Of a DNA stretch of 24,298 bases, positions 1 through 6,239 are shown piece by piece (position 1 is the first letter of the stretch; each line of letters begins with the position of its first letter). Below the pieces are notes generated by a model. The model was not told the origin of the DNA. It made no database searches and saw only the letters and a list, made by a program, of their open reading frames with translations. The DNA comes from JAFKKS01 sp039808325 (GTDB lineage Bacteria > Pseudomonadota > Alphaproteobacteria > Rhizobiales > Xanthobacteraceae): the NCBI GenBank assembly GCA_039808325.1, contig JBDHSU010000054.1:1-24298 (forward strand). Direction: 5' to 3'. Both the position numbers and the translations under genes were made by a program.

Positions 1-1428
1 CTGGCCGAGCGCGCCGCGCGGCTCGCCGGCGCGCTGCGCACCACATGCGGACTGGCGCCGGGCGAGCGCGTCGCCATCGCCGCCAAGAACATGCCGGAAT
101 ACGTCACGCTGATGTACGCCGTCTGGCACGCGGGGCTCGCCGCCGTGCCGGCGAACGCCAAGCTGCATGGGCGCGAGCTCGGCTACATCCTCGAGCATTC
201 GGGCGCGCGGGTATGCTTCGCCTCGGCCGGCATCGATGACGAGATCGCGCCGTATGCGCCGAAGTCGCTCGAGCGGCTGATCCGCGTCGGCGGCGCCGAC
301 TACGAAAACCTTCTCGAAGCCGACGTGATGCCGCCGGCCTCGTGCGGCGACGACGATCTCGCCTGGCTGTTCTACACCTCGGGCACGACCGGGCGGCCGA
401 AGGGCGCGATGCTCACGCACCGCGTGCTCAACTGGGCGAGCCACGCCTACGCATCGGAAGTCAATCCGCTGCCGCTCGGCGCGCCGATCCTGCATGCGGC
501 GCCGATGAGTCACGGCTCCGGGCTCTACATGATGGCGCATGTCGCGCGCGCCGGCGTCAACGTCGCGACGGAATCCGGCGGCTTCGAGCCGGACGAGATC
601 TTCCGCATGTTCGACGCCTGGCCGGGCGCCTCGATGTTCGCCGCGCCGACCATGGTGAAGCGTCTCGTCGAGCATCGCGGCGATTGCAATCCGGAGAACA
701 TCCGCACCATCGTCTGGGGCGGCGCGCCGATGTATGTCGAGGACACGCTCGCCGCGCTCGCGCGCTTCGGTCCGCGCTTCGCGCAGATCTACGGCCAGGG
801 CGAAAGCCCGATGACCATCACCGTGCTGACCAAGGAGGAGATCGCGGCGCGCGAGCATCCGCGCTGGCGCGAGCGTCTCGGTTCCGCCGGACGGCCTTAC
901 GCGTGCCTCGAGGCCGCCGTCGTCGATGCGCAGGACCGTCCGCTGCCCGCCGGCGAGACGGGCGAGATCGTTTGCCGCGGCGATGTGGTGATGCCGGGTT
1001 ACTGGCGGAACCCGGAGGCCTCGGCGCAAACGCTGCGCGGCGGCTGGCTGCATACCGGCGATGTCGGCGCCTTCGATGCCGAAGGCTATCTCACGCTCAA
1101 GGATCGCTCGAAGGATGTGATCATCTCCGGCGGATCGAACATCTATCCGCGCGAGGTCGAGGAGGTGCTGTTGCAGCACGCCAACGTGCGCGAGGCCTCC
1201 GTCATCGGCCGTCCGCACGCGGACTGGGGCGAGATCGTCGTCGCTTACGTCGTCGGCGATGCCGCGACGGCCGACCTCGACGCGCTGTGCCTCGAACATA
1301 TCGCGCGCTTCAAGCGGCCGAAGGACTACGTCTTCGTCGACGCGCTGCCGAAGAACAATTACGGAAAGATTCTCAAGACCGAGCTGCGCGAGCGGGACAA
1401 GGCGCGCGCCAAGAGTTGCAAGAGTTGA
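1..1428 (+). CDS. Acyl-CoA synthetase (AMP-forming fatty-acid CoA ligase family), 5' end cut off by the window
   Basis: The frame is open from base 1 through the TGA at 1426-1428, so the start lies upstream. About 475 residues are visible against roughly 510-520 for the family. The ATP/AMP-binding loop YTSGTTGRPKG is encoded at 373-405. The hinge-region TGD lies at 1054-1062, followed by LKDRSKDVIISGGSNIYP at about 1096-1152. The C-terminal catalytic lysine in NYGKILK is at 1366-1368. Members activate a carboxylic acid with ATP to an acyl-adenylate and then form the CoA thioester in the cytoplasm. Chain length and substrate cannot be read from the sequence. A short-chain dehydrogenase follows 157 bases downstream on the same strand, consistent with an acyl-CoA or ketone degradation pathway. 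A hairpin at 1447-1476 sits just after the stop. The family call is secure; the substrate is unknown. Confidence 0.93.
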   Translation: MAERAARLAGALRTTCGLAPGERVAIAAKNMPEYVTLMYAVWHAGLAAVPANAKLHGRELGYILEHSGARVCFASAGIDDEIAPYAPKSLERLIRVGGADYENLLEADVMPPASCGDDDLAWLFYTSGTTGRPKGAMLTHRVLNWASHAYASEVNPLPLGAPILHAAPMSHGSGLYMMAHVARAGVNVATESGGFEPDEIFRMFDAWPGASMFAAPTMVKRLVEHRGDCNPENIRTIVWGGAPMYVEDTLAALARFGPRFAQIYGQGESPMTITVLTKEEIAAREHPRWRERLGSAGRPYACLEAAVVDAQDRPLPAGETGEIVCRGDVVMPGYWRNPEASAQTLRGGWLHTGDVGAFDAEGYLTLKDRSKDVIISGGSNIYPREVEEVLLQHANVREASVIGRPHADWGEIVVAYVVGDAATADLDALCLEHIARFKRPKDYVFVDALPKNNYGKILKTELRERDKARAKSCKS

Positions 1429-1431
1429 TCG

Positions 1432-1565
1432 TCATTCCGGATGGCCGCTCGGATCGGCGCTTCGCGCCGTCCGAGCACAGGCTCCGCGGCAAGTCTGGAA
1501 TCCATACGCCGTGGCGCTGGGGTTATGATTCCGGGTTCGCGGCTTTGCCACGCCCCGGAACGATG
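1432..1565. repeat. Palindromic intergenic repeat of the Rhizobiales type
   Basis: The spacer between the acyl-CoA synthetase and the dehydrogenase holds three inverted pairs. GCTCGGA-T-CGGCGC pairs with GCGCCG-TCCGAGC around a TTC loop (1447-1476). GGAATCCATA at 1497-1506 pairs with TATGATTCC at 1524-1532, with one base missing. TTCCGGG at 1529-1535 pairs with CCCGGAA at 1554-1560. The opening CATTCCGGATGG and the closing CCCCGGAACGA resemble a dispersed element that I recall from many Rhizobiales intergenic regions. The first hairpin could also act as a terminator or RNA stabiliser for the upstream gene, but it has no T-run. Dispersal cannot be shown from one window. Confidence 0.55.
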
Positions 1566-1585
1566 GGAAAGGGGAGGAAAAGACC

Positions 1586-2392
1586 ATGCCCGATCGCTTG
1601 AAGGACAAGGTCGCGCTCGTCGTCGGCGCGGGCTCCATCGGCCCCGGCTGGGGCAACGGCAAGGCGACCGCCGTCGCATTCGCGCGCGAGGGCGCGAAAG
1701 TCTTCTGCGTCGATGTCAATCCGCAGGCGGCGGACGAGACGGCGGAGATCATCGCCAAGGAAGGCGGCGCGGCGCGGAGCTTCCGCGCCGACGTCACCAG
1801 GCAGGACGATGTCGTCGCCATGATCGAGGCTTGCCGCGAGGCGTACGGCCGCGTCGATGTCCTCGACTACAATGTCGGTATCGCCGAGGTCGGCGGCACC
1901 GTCGAGCTGCCGGAGGAGCTTTGGGACCGCTCCTTCAACGTCAATCTCAAGGGCGCGTTCTTCACCTTCAAGCATGTGCTGCCGGTGATGGTGGCGCAGG
2001 GCGGCGGCTCGATCATCACCATCTCGTCGGTCGCGGCGGTGCGCTACACCGGCGTGCCCTACGTCGCCTACAACGCGACGAAGGCGGCGTTGAGCCATCT
2101 GACACGCACCACCGCCGTCGAATACGCGCCGAAGAAGATCCGCTGCAACACCATCCTGCCCGGTCTGATGGAGACGCCGATGGTGGCGAACACCGCCGGC
2201 CTCGTGAACTCCTATGCCGGCGGCGACATCGAGGAGATGTGGCGCGTGCGCGCCAAGCAGGTGCCGATGGGCTTCGGCGGCAGCGGCTGGGACATCGCCT
2301 GGGCCGCGGTGTTTCTCGCGAGCGACGAGAGCCGCTACATCACCGGCCTCGACATGATCGTCGATGGCGGCCTGACGCTGAAATACGCATAG
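1586..2392 (+). CDS. Short-chain dehydrogenase/reductase (SDR), NAD(P)-dependent
   Basis: The protein has 268 residues, normal for a classical SDR. A strong ribosome site GGGGAGG (1571-1577) lies eight bases before the ATG. The Rossmann entry is unusual: VGAGSIGPGWGNGKA (residues 13-27) replaces the compact TGxxxGxG loop with a longer glycine-rich one. The NNAG motif is replaced by YNVG (95-98). Catalytic serine is at 147/148 and the YxxxK pair is Tyr162-Lys166. The C-terminal YITGLDMIVDGG is the typical SDR ending. It should interconvert an alcohol and a ketone with NAD(P). Its place behind an acyl-CoA synthetase suggests a hydroxyacyl or ketone intermediate of fatty or aromatic acid catabolism, but the substrate is unknown. 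Confidence 0.9.
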   Translation: MPDRLKDKVALVVGAGSIGPGWGNGKATAVAFAREGAKVFCVDVNPQAADETAEIIAKEGGAARSFRADVTRQDDVVAMIEACREAYGRVDVLDYNVGIAEVGGTVELPEELWDRSFNVNLKGAFFTFKHVLPVMVAQGGGSIITISSVAAVRYTGVPYVAYNATKAALSHLTRTTAVEYAPKKIRCNTILPGLMETPMVANTAGLVNSYAGGDIEEMWRVRAKQVPMGFGGSGWDIAWAAVFLASDESRYITGLDMIVDGGLTLKYA

Positions 2393-2457
2393 CGGAAACG
2401 CAAGCGCCTGCATCTTTCAATGCCGTTGGATCAGACCTCGAGACGTCCTGGATCACG

Positions 2458-2488
2458 ATGATTTCGGATCGAATCGATCCAAAGTCAT
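2458..2488. repeat. Imperfect palindrome, first module of an intergenic repeat mosaic
   Basis: The stretch reads ATGATTTCGGATCG then AATCGATCCAAAGTCAT and is self-complementary except for a few positions. It is the first of four consecutive modules between the dehydrogenase and the sugar transferase. I recall similar palindromes built on GGATCGAATCGATCC from other Rhizobiales intergenic regions. No coding potential is apparent. Confidence 0.5.
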
Positions 2489-2514
2489 GAAGGTGATCGA
2501 TACTCAATATTTGG

Positions 2515-2560
2515 AGCGGGATGCGGGCGGAAACTGCTCCACACTTTTCTTCATCCCGCT
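2515..2560. repeat. Repeat module with 9-bp terminal inverted repeats
   Basis: The module begins with AGCGGGATG (2515-2523) and ends with its exact complement CATCCCGCT (2552-2560). The 28 bases between carry no reading frame of note. This is the second of four adjacent modules in the 2393-2666 spacer. Confidence 0.55.
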
Positions 2561-2563
2561 CTG

Positions 2564-2601
2564 GAGCGTTTTTGCTTTTGATGGAATCAAAAGCAACGCT
2601 C
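2564..2601. repeat. Long hairpin module, possible bidirectional terminator
   Basis: GAGCGTTTTTGCTTTTGAT (2564-2582) pairs with ATCAAAAGCAACGCTC (2586-2601), with about three unpaired T residues in the left arm. It lies downstream of both the plus-strand dehydrogenase and the minus-strand sugar transferase, so the hairpin with its T/A-rich arms could end transcription from either side. It is also part of a repeat mosaic, so its primary role may be that of a repeat. Confidence 0.5.
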
Positions 2602-2666
2602 TAGGTTCTTGTTTGACGCGTTTTCTTCACGCGAACCGGTACCCACTTCGCTCGAAAACGCTCTAG
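2595..2666. repeat. Rhizobiales-type intergenic repeat bounded by AACGCTCTAG direct repeats
   Basis: AACGCTCTAG occurs at 2595-2604 and again at 2657-2666. Between them lies a unit containing CGCGTTTTCTTCACGCGAAC and CGGTACCCACTTCGCTCG. Read on the minus strand it starts CTAGAGCGTTTTCGAGCG, a form I recall as a dispersed element in Hyphomicrobiales genomes. The final CTAG supplies the TAG stop codon of the minus-strand sugar transferase (2663-2665), so the repeat now forms the end of that gene. Confidence 0.6.
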
Positions 2667-3385
2667 CTTCCGCCCGCCAGGACCTCCTTGCGGATCGTGC
2701 GGACCAGGATCTTGGCGTCGAGCCACAGCGACCAGGTCTCGATGTACTTCAAGTCGTAGTCGATCCGGTCGATCGCGGCCGCCGCCTGCGCCGTGCTTCC
2801 GCGGCAGCCGTTGATCTGCGCGAGGCCGGTGAGTCCCGGGCGCACGCTGTGCCGCTGGAAATAGTACGGGATCAGGTCTTCGTAGAGGCGCGTATTGGCC
2901 AGCATGCCGGGAACGTGCGGGCGCGGGCCGACGAGCGACATGTCGCCCTTGAGCACGTTGATGAGCTGCGGCAGCTCGTCGATGCTCGTGCGCCGCAGGA
3001 AGCGCCCGAGCGGCGTCACCCGCGCATCGCCGTCGACCGTTTGCTGACGCCCCGACCGATCCGCGAGATGCGTGTACATCGTGCGGAACTTGTAGATGCG
3101 GAAGCGATGATTGCGATAGCCGTAGCGCCCCTGCTTGAAGAAGACGGGGCCGGGCGATGTGAGCTTGATCGCGACGGCGACGCCGATCAGCATCGGCGAC
3201 AGCAAAGTGAGCGCGGCGACCGCTCCGCAAACGTCCACGGCGCGTTTCGCGAAGGCCTGCGAGGGATCTTTCGGGCGGCGCGCGGCGCGGCGATAACGCT
3301 GCGGCCGCGCCGCGCGCGTCGTCGCTCCGCTCCAGAGCGGAACGATATGCTTGTCCTGAGCCGGCGCGAAGGAAATCGATGTCAT
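2663..3385 (-). CDS. Undecaprenyl-phosphate sugar-1-phosphate transferase (ExoY/GumD/WcaJ-type initiating enzyme)
   Basis: This 240-residue protein is the short ExoY-like form. It has a basic, proline-rich N-terminus, one membrane segment around residues 48-72 (AVDVCGAVAALTLLSPMLIG region) and then the bacterial sugar transferase domain (PF02397). Family motifs are clear: SPGPVFFKQGRYG, FRIYKFRTM, TPLGRFLRRTSIDELPQL, MSLVGPRP and RPGLTGLAQING. Such enzymes move a hexose-1-phosphate from a nucleotide sugar to undecaprenyl phosphate on the cytoplasmic face, starting each repeat unit. The sugar is usually glucose or galactose; glucose would fit the GumD-like context but is not proven. It lacks the four-helix N-terminal part found in WcaJ. 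The ATG at 3385 has only a weak ribosome site. It is transcribed divergently from the export lipoprotein. The stop codon lies inside a repeat. Confidence 0.93.
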   Translation of the reverse strand: MTSISFAPAQDKHIVPLWSGATTRAARPQRYRRAARRPKDPSQAFAKRAVDVCGAVAALTLLSPMLIGVAVAIKLTSPGPVFFKQGRYGYRNHRFRIYKFRTMYTHLADRSGRQQTVDGDARVTPLGRFLRRTSIDELPQLINVLKGDMSLVGPRPHVPGMLANTRLYEDLIPYYFQRHSVRPGLTGLAQINGCRGSTAQAAAAIDRIDYDLKYIETWSLWLDAKILVRTIRKEVLAGGS

Positions 3386-3784
3386 GCTGAATGTCCGTCT
3401 TTCTCGAGGCGGCCTTCAAATGCTCTTCCGGATGCCGCGTGCATATCCGATGATCGTTCCGCCCGAAGTGCGAGAGCCTTGAGTGCGAAGGGCTGGCGGC
3501 CTCGCGTGTTGCGCCGGCAGTGTGCGTCCCGAGATGGCAATAGTTTGACGCGGCGCGGCATCGCGTCATGAAAATTTTGCATCGAACAAAAGGGATGTCC
3601 GCGCGTTGTTTCGCCCTCGCGCGCGCGCCGCGGTGCGCAAATTTTCATCAGATGGATGCTGTCTCGCGCGGCACAGCAGGCGCGGTGTGGCGCGACGCGA
3701 TGCCCGTCGCATTGCGCACACACAATTGTCGCATTGAAAGCATTCGCTTCGCGCTGCGTTGTGAGGCTACGTGTGAGGCGTTCG
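3386..3784. promoter_or_regulatory. 399-bp divergent intergenic region upstream of the sugar transferase and the OPX lipoprotein
   Basis: No convincing gene is present; the open frames here are short, GC-biased shadows. The region is richer in A and T than its neighbours. It holds an inverted pair, ATGAAAATTTTGC (3568-3580) and GCAAATTTTCAT (3637-3648), and the motif CACAATTGTCGCA (3721-3733). Related sequences recur in the other two long intergenic regions of the locus (4385-4838 and 15147-15536). Promoters for both flanking genes must lie here, but I cannot assign -35/-10 boxes with confidence. Confidence 0.5.
3568..3648. promoter_or_regulatory. Inverted AT-rich motif pair, candidate regulator site
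   Basis: ATGAAAATTTTGC at 3568-3580 and GCAAATTTTCAT at 3637-3648 are inverted copies differing by one A. They lie 137-217 bases before the OPX lipoprotein and 183-263 bases before the sugar transferase. Related sequences occur at 4606-4616 and 15278-15288. The binding factor is unknown. Confidence 0.4.
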
Positions 3785-4384
3785 ATGTCGCGAAGAATTT
3801 TCAGGATTGTCGCGCTTTGCGCTCTGACGGCATTGAGCGGATGCGGCAATGCGCCGGGCATTAATCCTCTTTTCATTCGCGCGGCCGACGCGCAGGGCGC
3901 CGATACGGCGCATCGCTCCGTGGAGCGCCCCTATATGTTGCGCCCGAACGATCAGCTACGCGTGCAGGTTTACAACGAGCCCAGCATTTCCGGCGATTAT
4001 CAGGTCGATGGCGCGGGCTATATTTCCGTTCCGCTCGCCGGACGCATCAAGGCGTCGGGCCGCACCGCGGGCCAGTTGGAGCGCGCCATCGTCGCGGCGT
4101 TGAGTCGCGGAATGCTGAAGGATCCGCGCGTCAATGTGCAGGTTTCGAACTACGCGGCGTTCTATATCCACGGCGAGGTCAAGAAGAGCGGCGAATATCC
4201 GTATCGTCCCGGTTTGACCGTGATGGATGCCGTCGCTACGGCGGGCGGATTCACGTATCGCGCCGACGAGAGCAAAGCGGTCGTGCGGCGCGCCGGCGAC
4301 AACGTCGATTCCGTCGTGCCGCTCGATCGCACGATTTCCGTGTCGCCCGGCGACAACATCAAGATTCCGGAGCGCTTCTTCTAG
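3785..4384 (+). CDS. Short polysaccharide export (OPX, GumB-like) outer-membrane lipoprotein
   Basis: I place the start at 3785, not at the ATG of the longer open frame at 3656. From 3785 the protein begins MSRRIFRIVALCALTALSGC, a textbook lipoprotein signal with lipobox LSGC and lipidated Cys20, and GAGG lies six bases upstream. The 199-residue product carries a Poly_export domain (about 50-130, starting YMLRPNDQLRVQVYNEPS) and one SLBB domain (about 135-195, including FYIHGEVKKSGEYPY). It ends straight after the SLBB domain, so it lacks the C-terminal helix with which Wza crosses the outer membrane. Its length matches GumB rather than the roughly 380-residue Wza. It should form the periplasmic ring that leads polymer to the outer membrane and probably works with the barrel encoded next. 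Confidence 0.9.
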   Translation: MSRRIFRIVALCALTALSGCGNAPGINPLFIRAADAQGADTAHRSVERPYMLRPNDQLRVQVYNEPSISGDYQVDGAGYISVPLAGRIKASGRTAGQLERAIVAALSRGMLKDPRVNVQVSNYAAFYIHGEVKKSGEYPYRPGLTVMDAVATAGGFTYRADESKAVVRRAGDNVDSVVPLDRTISVSPGDNIKIPERFF

Positions 4385-4838
4385 CGCCGCAAACGCAGGC
4401 ACGGCTGAACAAAATCCGTGCGCGCTGCCGTGCAGGATTGCAACACGCGCGCTTGCGCGAATGCAACAGTGCGTAACGCGTGACGAATTTTCGCCACGAG
4501 TGTTTCGCGCTGAAATTCTTCGTTAGCGGCGCGCGTTCGCGCCTTCGCACAAACGTCGCATTTTTCCTGTTTGCATTGCGGCACGAAACGCCATCGGCAT
4601 CTCTCTGCAAATTTCAAAACATCGCGGCACGAATGATGCACACCACAATTGCCGCACAGGTTGGTGCGATAAGGATCGGCCGCGACGGAAGAGGCGGCAG
4701 CTTGAGGTGAGGGTTTTCACGCGCCGTGCCAGCGGCAGCGGTCGCGCGAAGAAGTCTTTTGGAAGCGTGAAGTGGTCGAGGAGGTCACGCGGTCACGACA
4801 AAAAGCTGACCGATGATTTTGACGGATAGTCTGCGTTC
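4385..4838. promoter_or_regulatory. 454-bp intergenic region before the barrel-wzc run, with repeated motifs
   Basis: I see no convincing coding region; the frames present have atypical composition and no family features. The stretch contains TGCAAATTTCA (4606-4616), ACATCGCGGCA (4619-4629), CACAATTGCCGCA (4644-4656) and a direct repeat GCGGCACGAA (4578-4587 and 4624-4633). The first three resemble motifs in the spacers at 3386-3784 and 15147-15536. A strong GAGGAGGT at 4779-4786 has no start codon at a suitable distance. This region probably carries the promoter and control sites for the plus-strand export and assembly genes. Confidence 0.45.
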
Positions 4839-6239
4839 ATGCGTCCTGCGTTGCTGCTCAAGAGGAGTGCGAGACCGCGCGGCATGCCGGCGCCGCGGCG
4901 CCGGCGAGCGGAAGCGGTGCTCGTGGCGCTGACCTGCGTCGCCGGCACGGGCGCGGCGCGCGCGCAGGTGATTCTTCCGCCGATGGTGCCGGAGGCGCCG
5001 CCATGGAACGCAGTGAAGCTGTTCGATCCGAGACCGTTCGCGCAGCAGTGGGACGACAGCGACGATGACGCGGTTGCGCCGGAGGACACGCCTGTGAAGA
5101 CGCGCTTGCAGCCCGGATACGAGCCCGTCGGCGTGCGCAGCGGGCCGTGGATGTTCCATCCGTCGCTGACGGCCGGCGCCGTCTACGACAGCAACGTCTT
5201 TGCTTCGAATACGCTCAAACGCAGCGACATCGCGGCGTTCGTTCATCCGTCCCTGCGCGTCGAATCGCTGTGGGAGCGGCACGCGGCGGTGCTGCAGGCC
5301 GATGTGTCGTCCTACTTCTACAAGAACAATCCCGGCCTCGATTACACCGATGCGTCGCTGAAGGGGCGCGGGCGATACGACATCGCCCATGACGCTCAAC
5401 TGTTGATGAGCTTCCGCGGCGGGCATTTCAACGAGGAGGTCGGCAGCGTGAGCTCGCCGGCCGGCGCGGCGCAACCGACGCCCTACGATCTGTGGAGCGG
5501 CGACGTCACCTATCGCAAGGCGTTCAATCGGCTGATTGGCTCGGTCGGCGTGAGCTTCACGTCGTACGATTTCGGCGCGACGCGCGCGCAGAACGGGACG
5601 ATCATCAATCAGGACAGCCGCGACGGAAATATCTACACCGTGCACGGGCGGCTCGACTATGTCGTCTCGCCCAACTTCGGCCTCTTCACCGCGCTGGAGG
5701 GCAACGAACGCGATCTTCGCGGCACGCCCACGCAGGCGCTGTCGTCATCCGGCGTCCGCGCGTTGACCGGCGTCGATATGAAGCTGACGAATCTCGTGCG
5801 CGGCGAATTCGGCGTCGGTTACGCGCGCCAGGCGTTCGATTCCGCGACCATCGGCACGATCGAGGGGCCGGCCTATCGCGCGCAGCTCACGTGGAGCCCG
5901 ACGCGCATGCTCGACGTGCGCTTCAACGCGGAGCAGATCGTGACGGAGGCGTCGGATACCAGCGCCAGCGGTGTCCGCGCCGACGCGCTGCAGGTCGCGC
6001 TCGACTACGAGTTCCGGCGCAACGTCGTGTTGTCGTTCGGCTACACCTACGAGACGGACAAGTTCTTCGGGCAGGATCGTCACGACACGGTTTCGTCGAC
6101 GTCGACCGAGCTGAAATATCTTTTGAACCGCCACAGTTCCATCGGGCTGCGTCATCGCTATATCTCGCGCGAGAGCAGCCTGCCGTCATTCACCTACGAC
6201 AAGCATGAGCTCGGCATCAATGTCACAGCACAATACTGA
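4839..6239 (+). CDS. Outer-membrane beta-barrel protein of an exopolysaccharide locus (BBP2-type porin)
   Basis: The protein has 466 residues. A signal peptide precedes a likely cleavage site ARA-Q at 42/43. The region up to about residue 95 is proline- and acid-rich and probably periplasmic. The rest shows alternating polar/hydrophobic strands with frequent aromatic girdle residues, beginning HPSLTAGAVYDSNVFASN, and ends with the C-terminal strand ELGINVTAQY. This fits the putative beta-barrel porin family (PF10082) common in EPS clusters. The role is inferred: an outer-membrane pore for polymer release with the short OPX lipoprotein. The start is uncertain. ATG 4839 is the first in-frame ATG after a stop, while ATG 4884 would give a shorter signal peptide; neither has a good ribosome site. 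The 3' end overlaps the next gene. Confidence 0.85.
   Translation: MRPALLLKRSARPRGMPAPRRRRAEAVLVALTCVAGTGAARAQVILPPMVPEAPPWNAVKLFDPRPFAQQWDDSDDDAVAPEDTPVKTRLQPGYEPVGVRSGPWMFHPSLTAGAVYDSNVFASNTLKRSDIAAFVHPSLRVESLWERHAAVLQADVSSYFYKNNPGLDYTDASLKGRGRYDIAHDAQLLMSFRGGHFNEEVGSVSSPAGAAQPTPYDLWSGDVTYRKAFNRLIGSVGVSFTSYDFGATRAQNGTIINQDSRDGNIYTVHGRLDYVVSPNFGLFTALEGNERDLRGTPTQALSSSGVRALTGVDMKLTNLVRGEFGVGYARQAFDSATIGTIEGPAYRAQLTWSPTRMLDVRFNAEQIVTEASDTSASGVRADALQVALDYEFRRNVVLSFGYTYETDKFFGQDRHDTVSSTSTELKYLLNRHSSIGLRHRYISRESSLPSFTYDKHELGINVTAQY

Noticed and set aside
1523..2413. 296-codon minus-strand frame
   Set aside because: It is the complement of the dehydrogenase gene plus the upstream repeat, and has no family features.
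2595..2666. Direct repeats as proof of an insertion sequence
   Set aside because: No transposase gene or IS-type terminal inverted repeats enclose the unit; it fits a small non-coding dispersed repeat better.
3656..3784. N-terminal extension of the OPX lipoprotein
   Set aside because: Starting at 3656 would bury the lipoprotein signal peptide behind 43 residues; ATG 3785 gives a perfect lipobox position.
3382..3876. 164-codon minus-strand frame across the divergent spacer
   Set aside because: It would overlap the sugar transferase start and the lipoprotein signal region, and shows no domain or ribosome site.
4480..4710. 76-codon plus-strand frame in the 454-bp spacer
   Set aside because: It has no ribosome site, odd composition and lies over repeated motifs that look regulatory.
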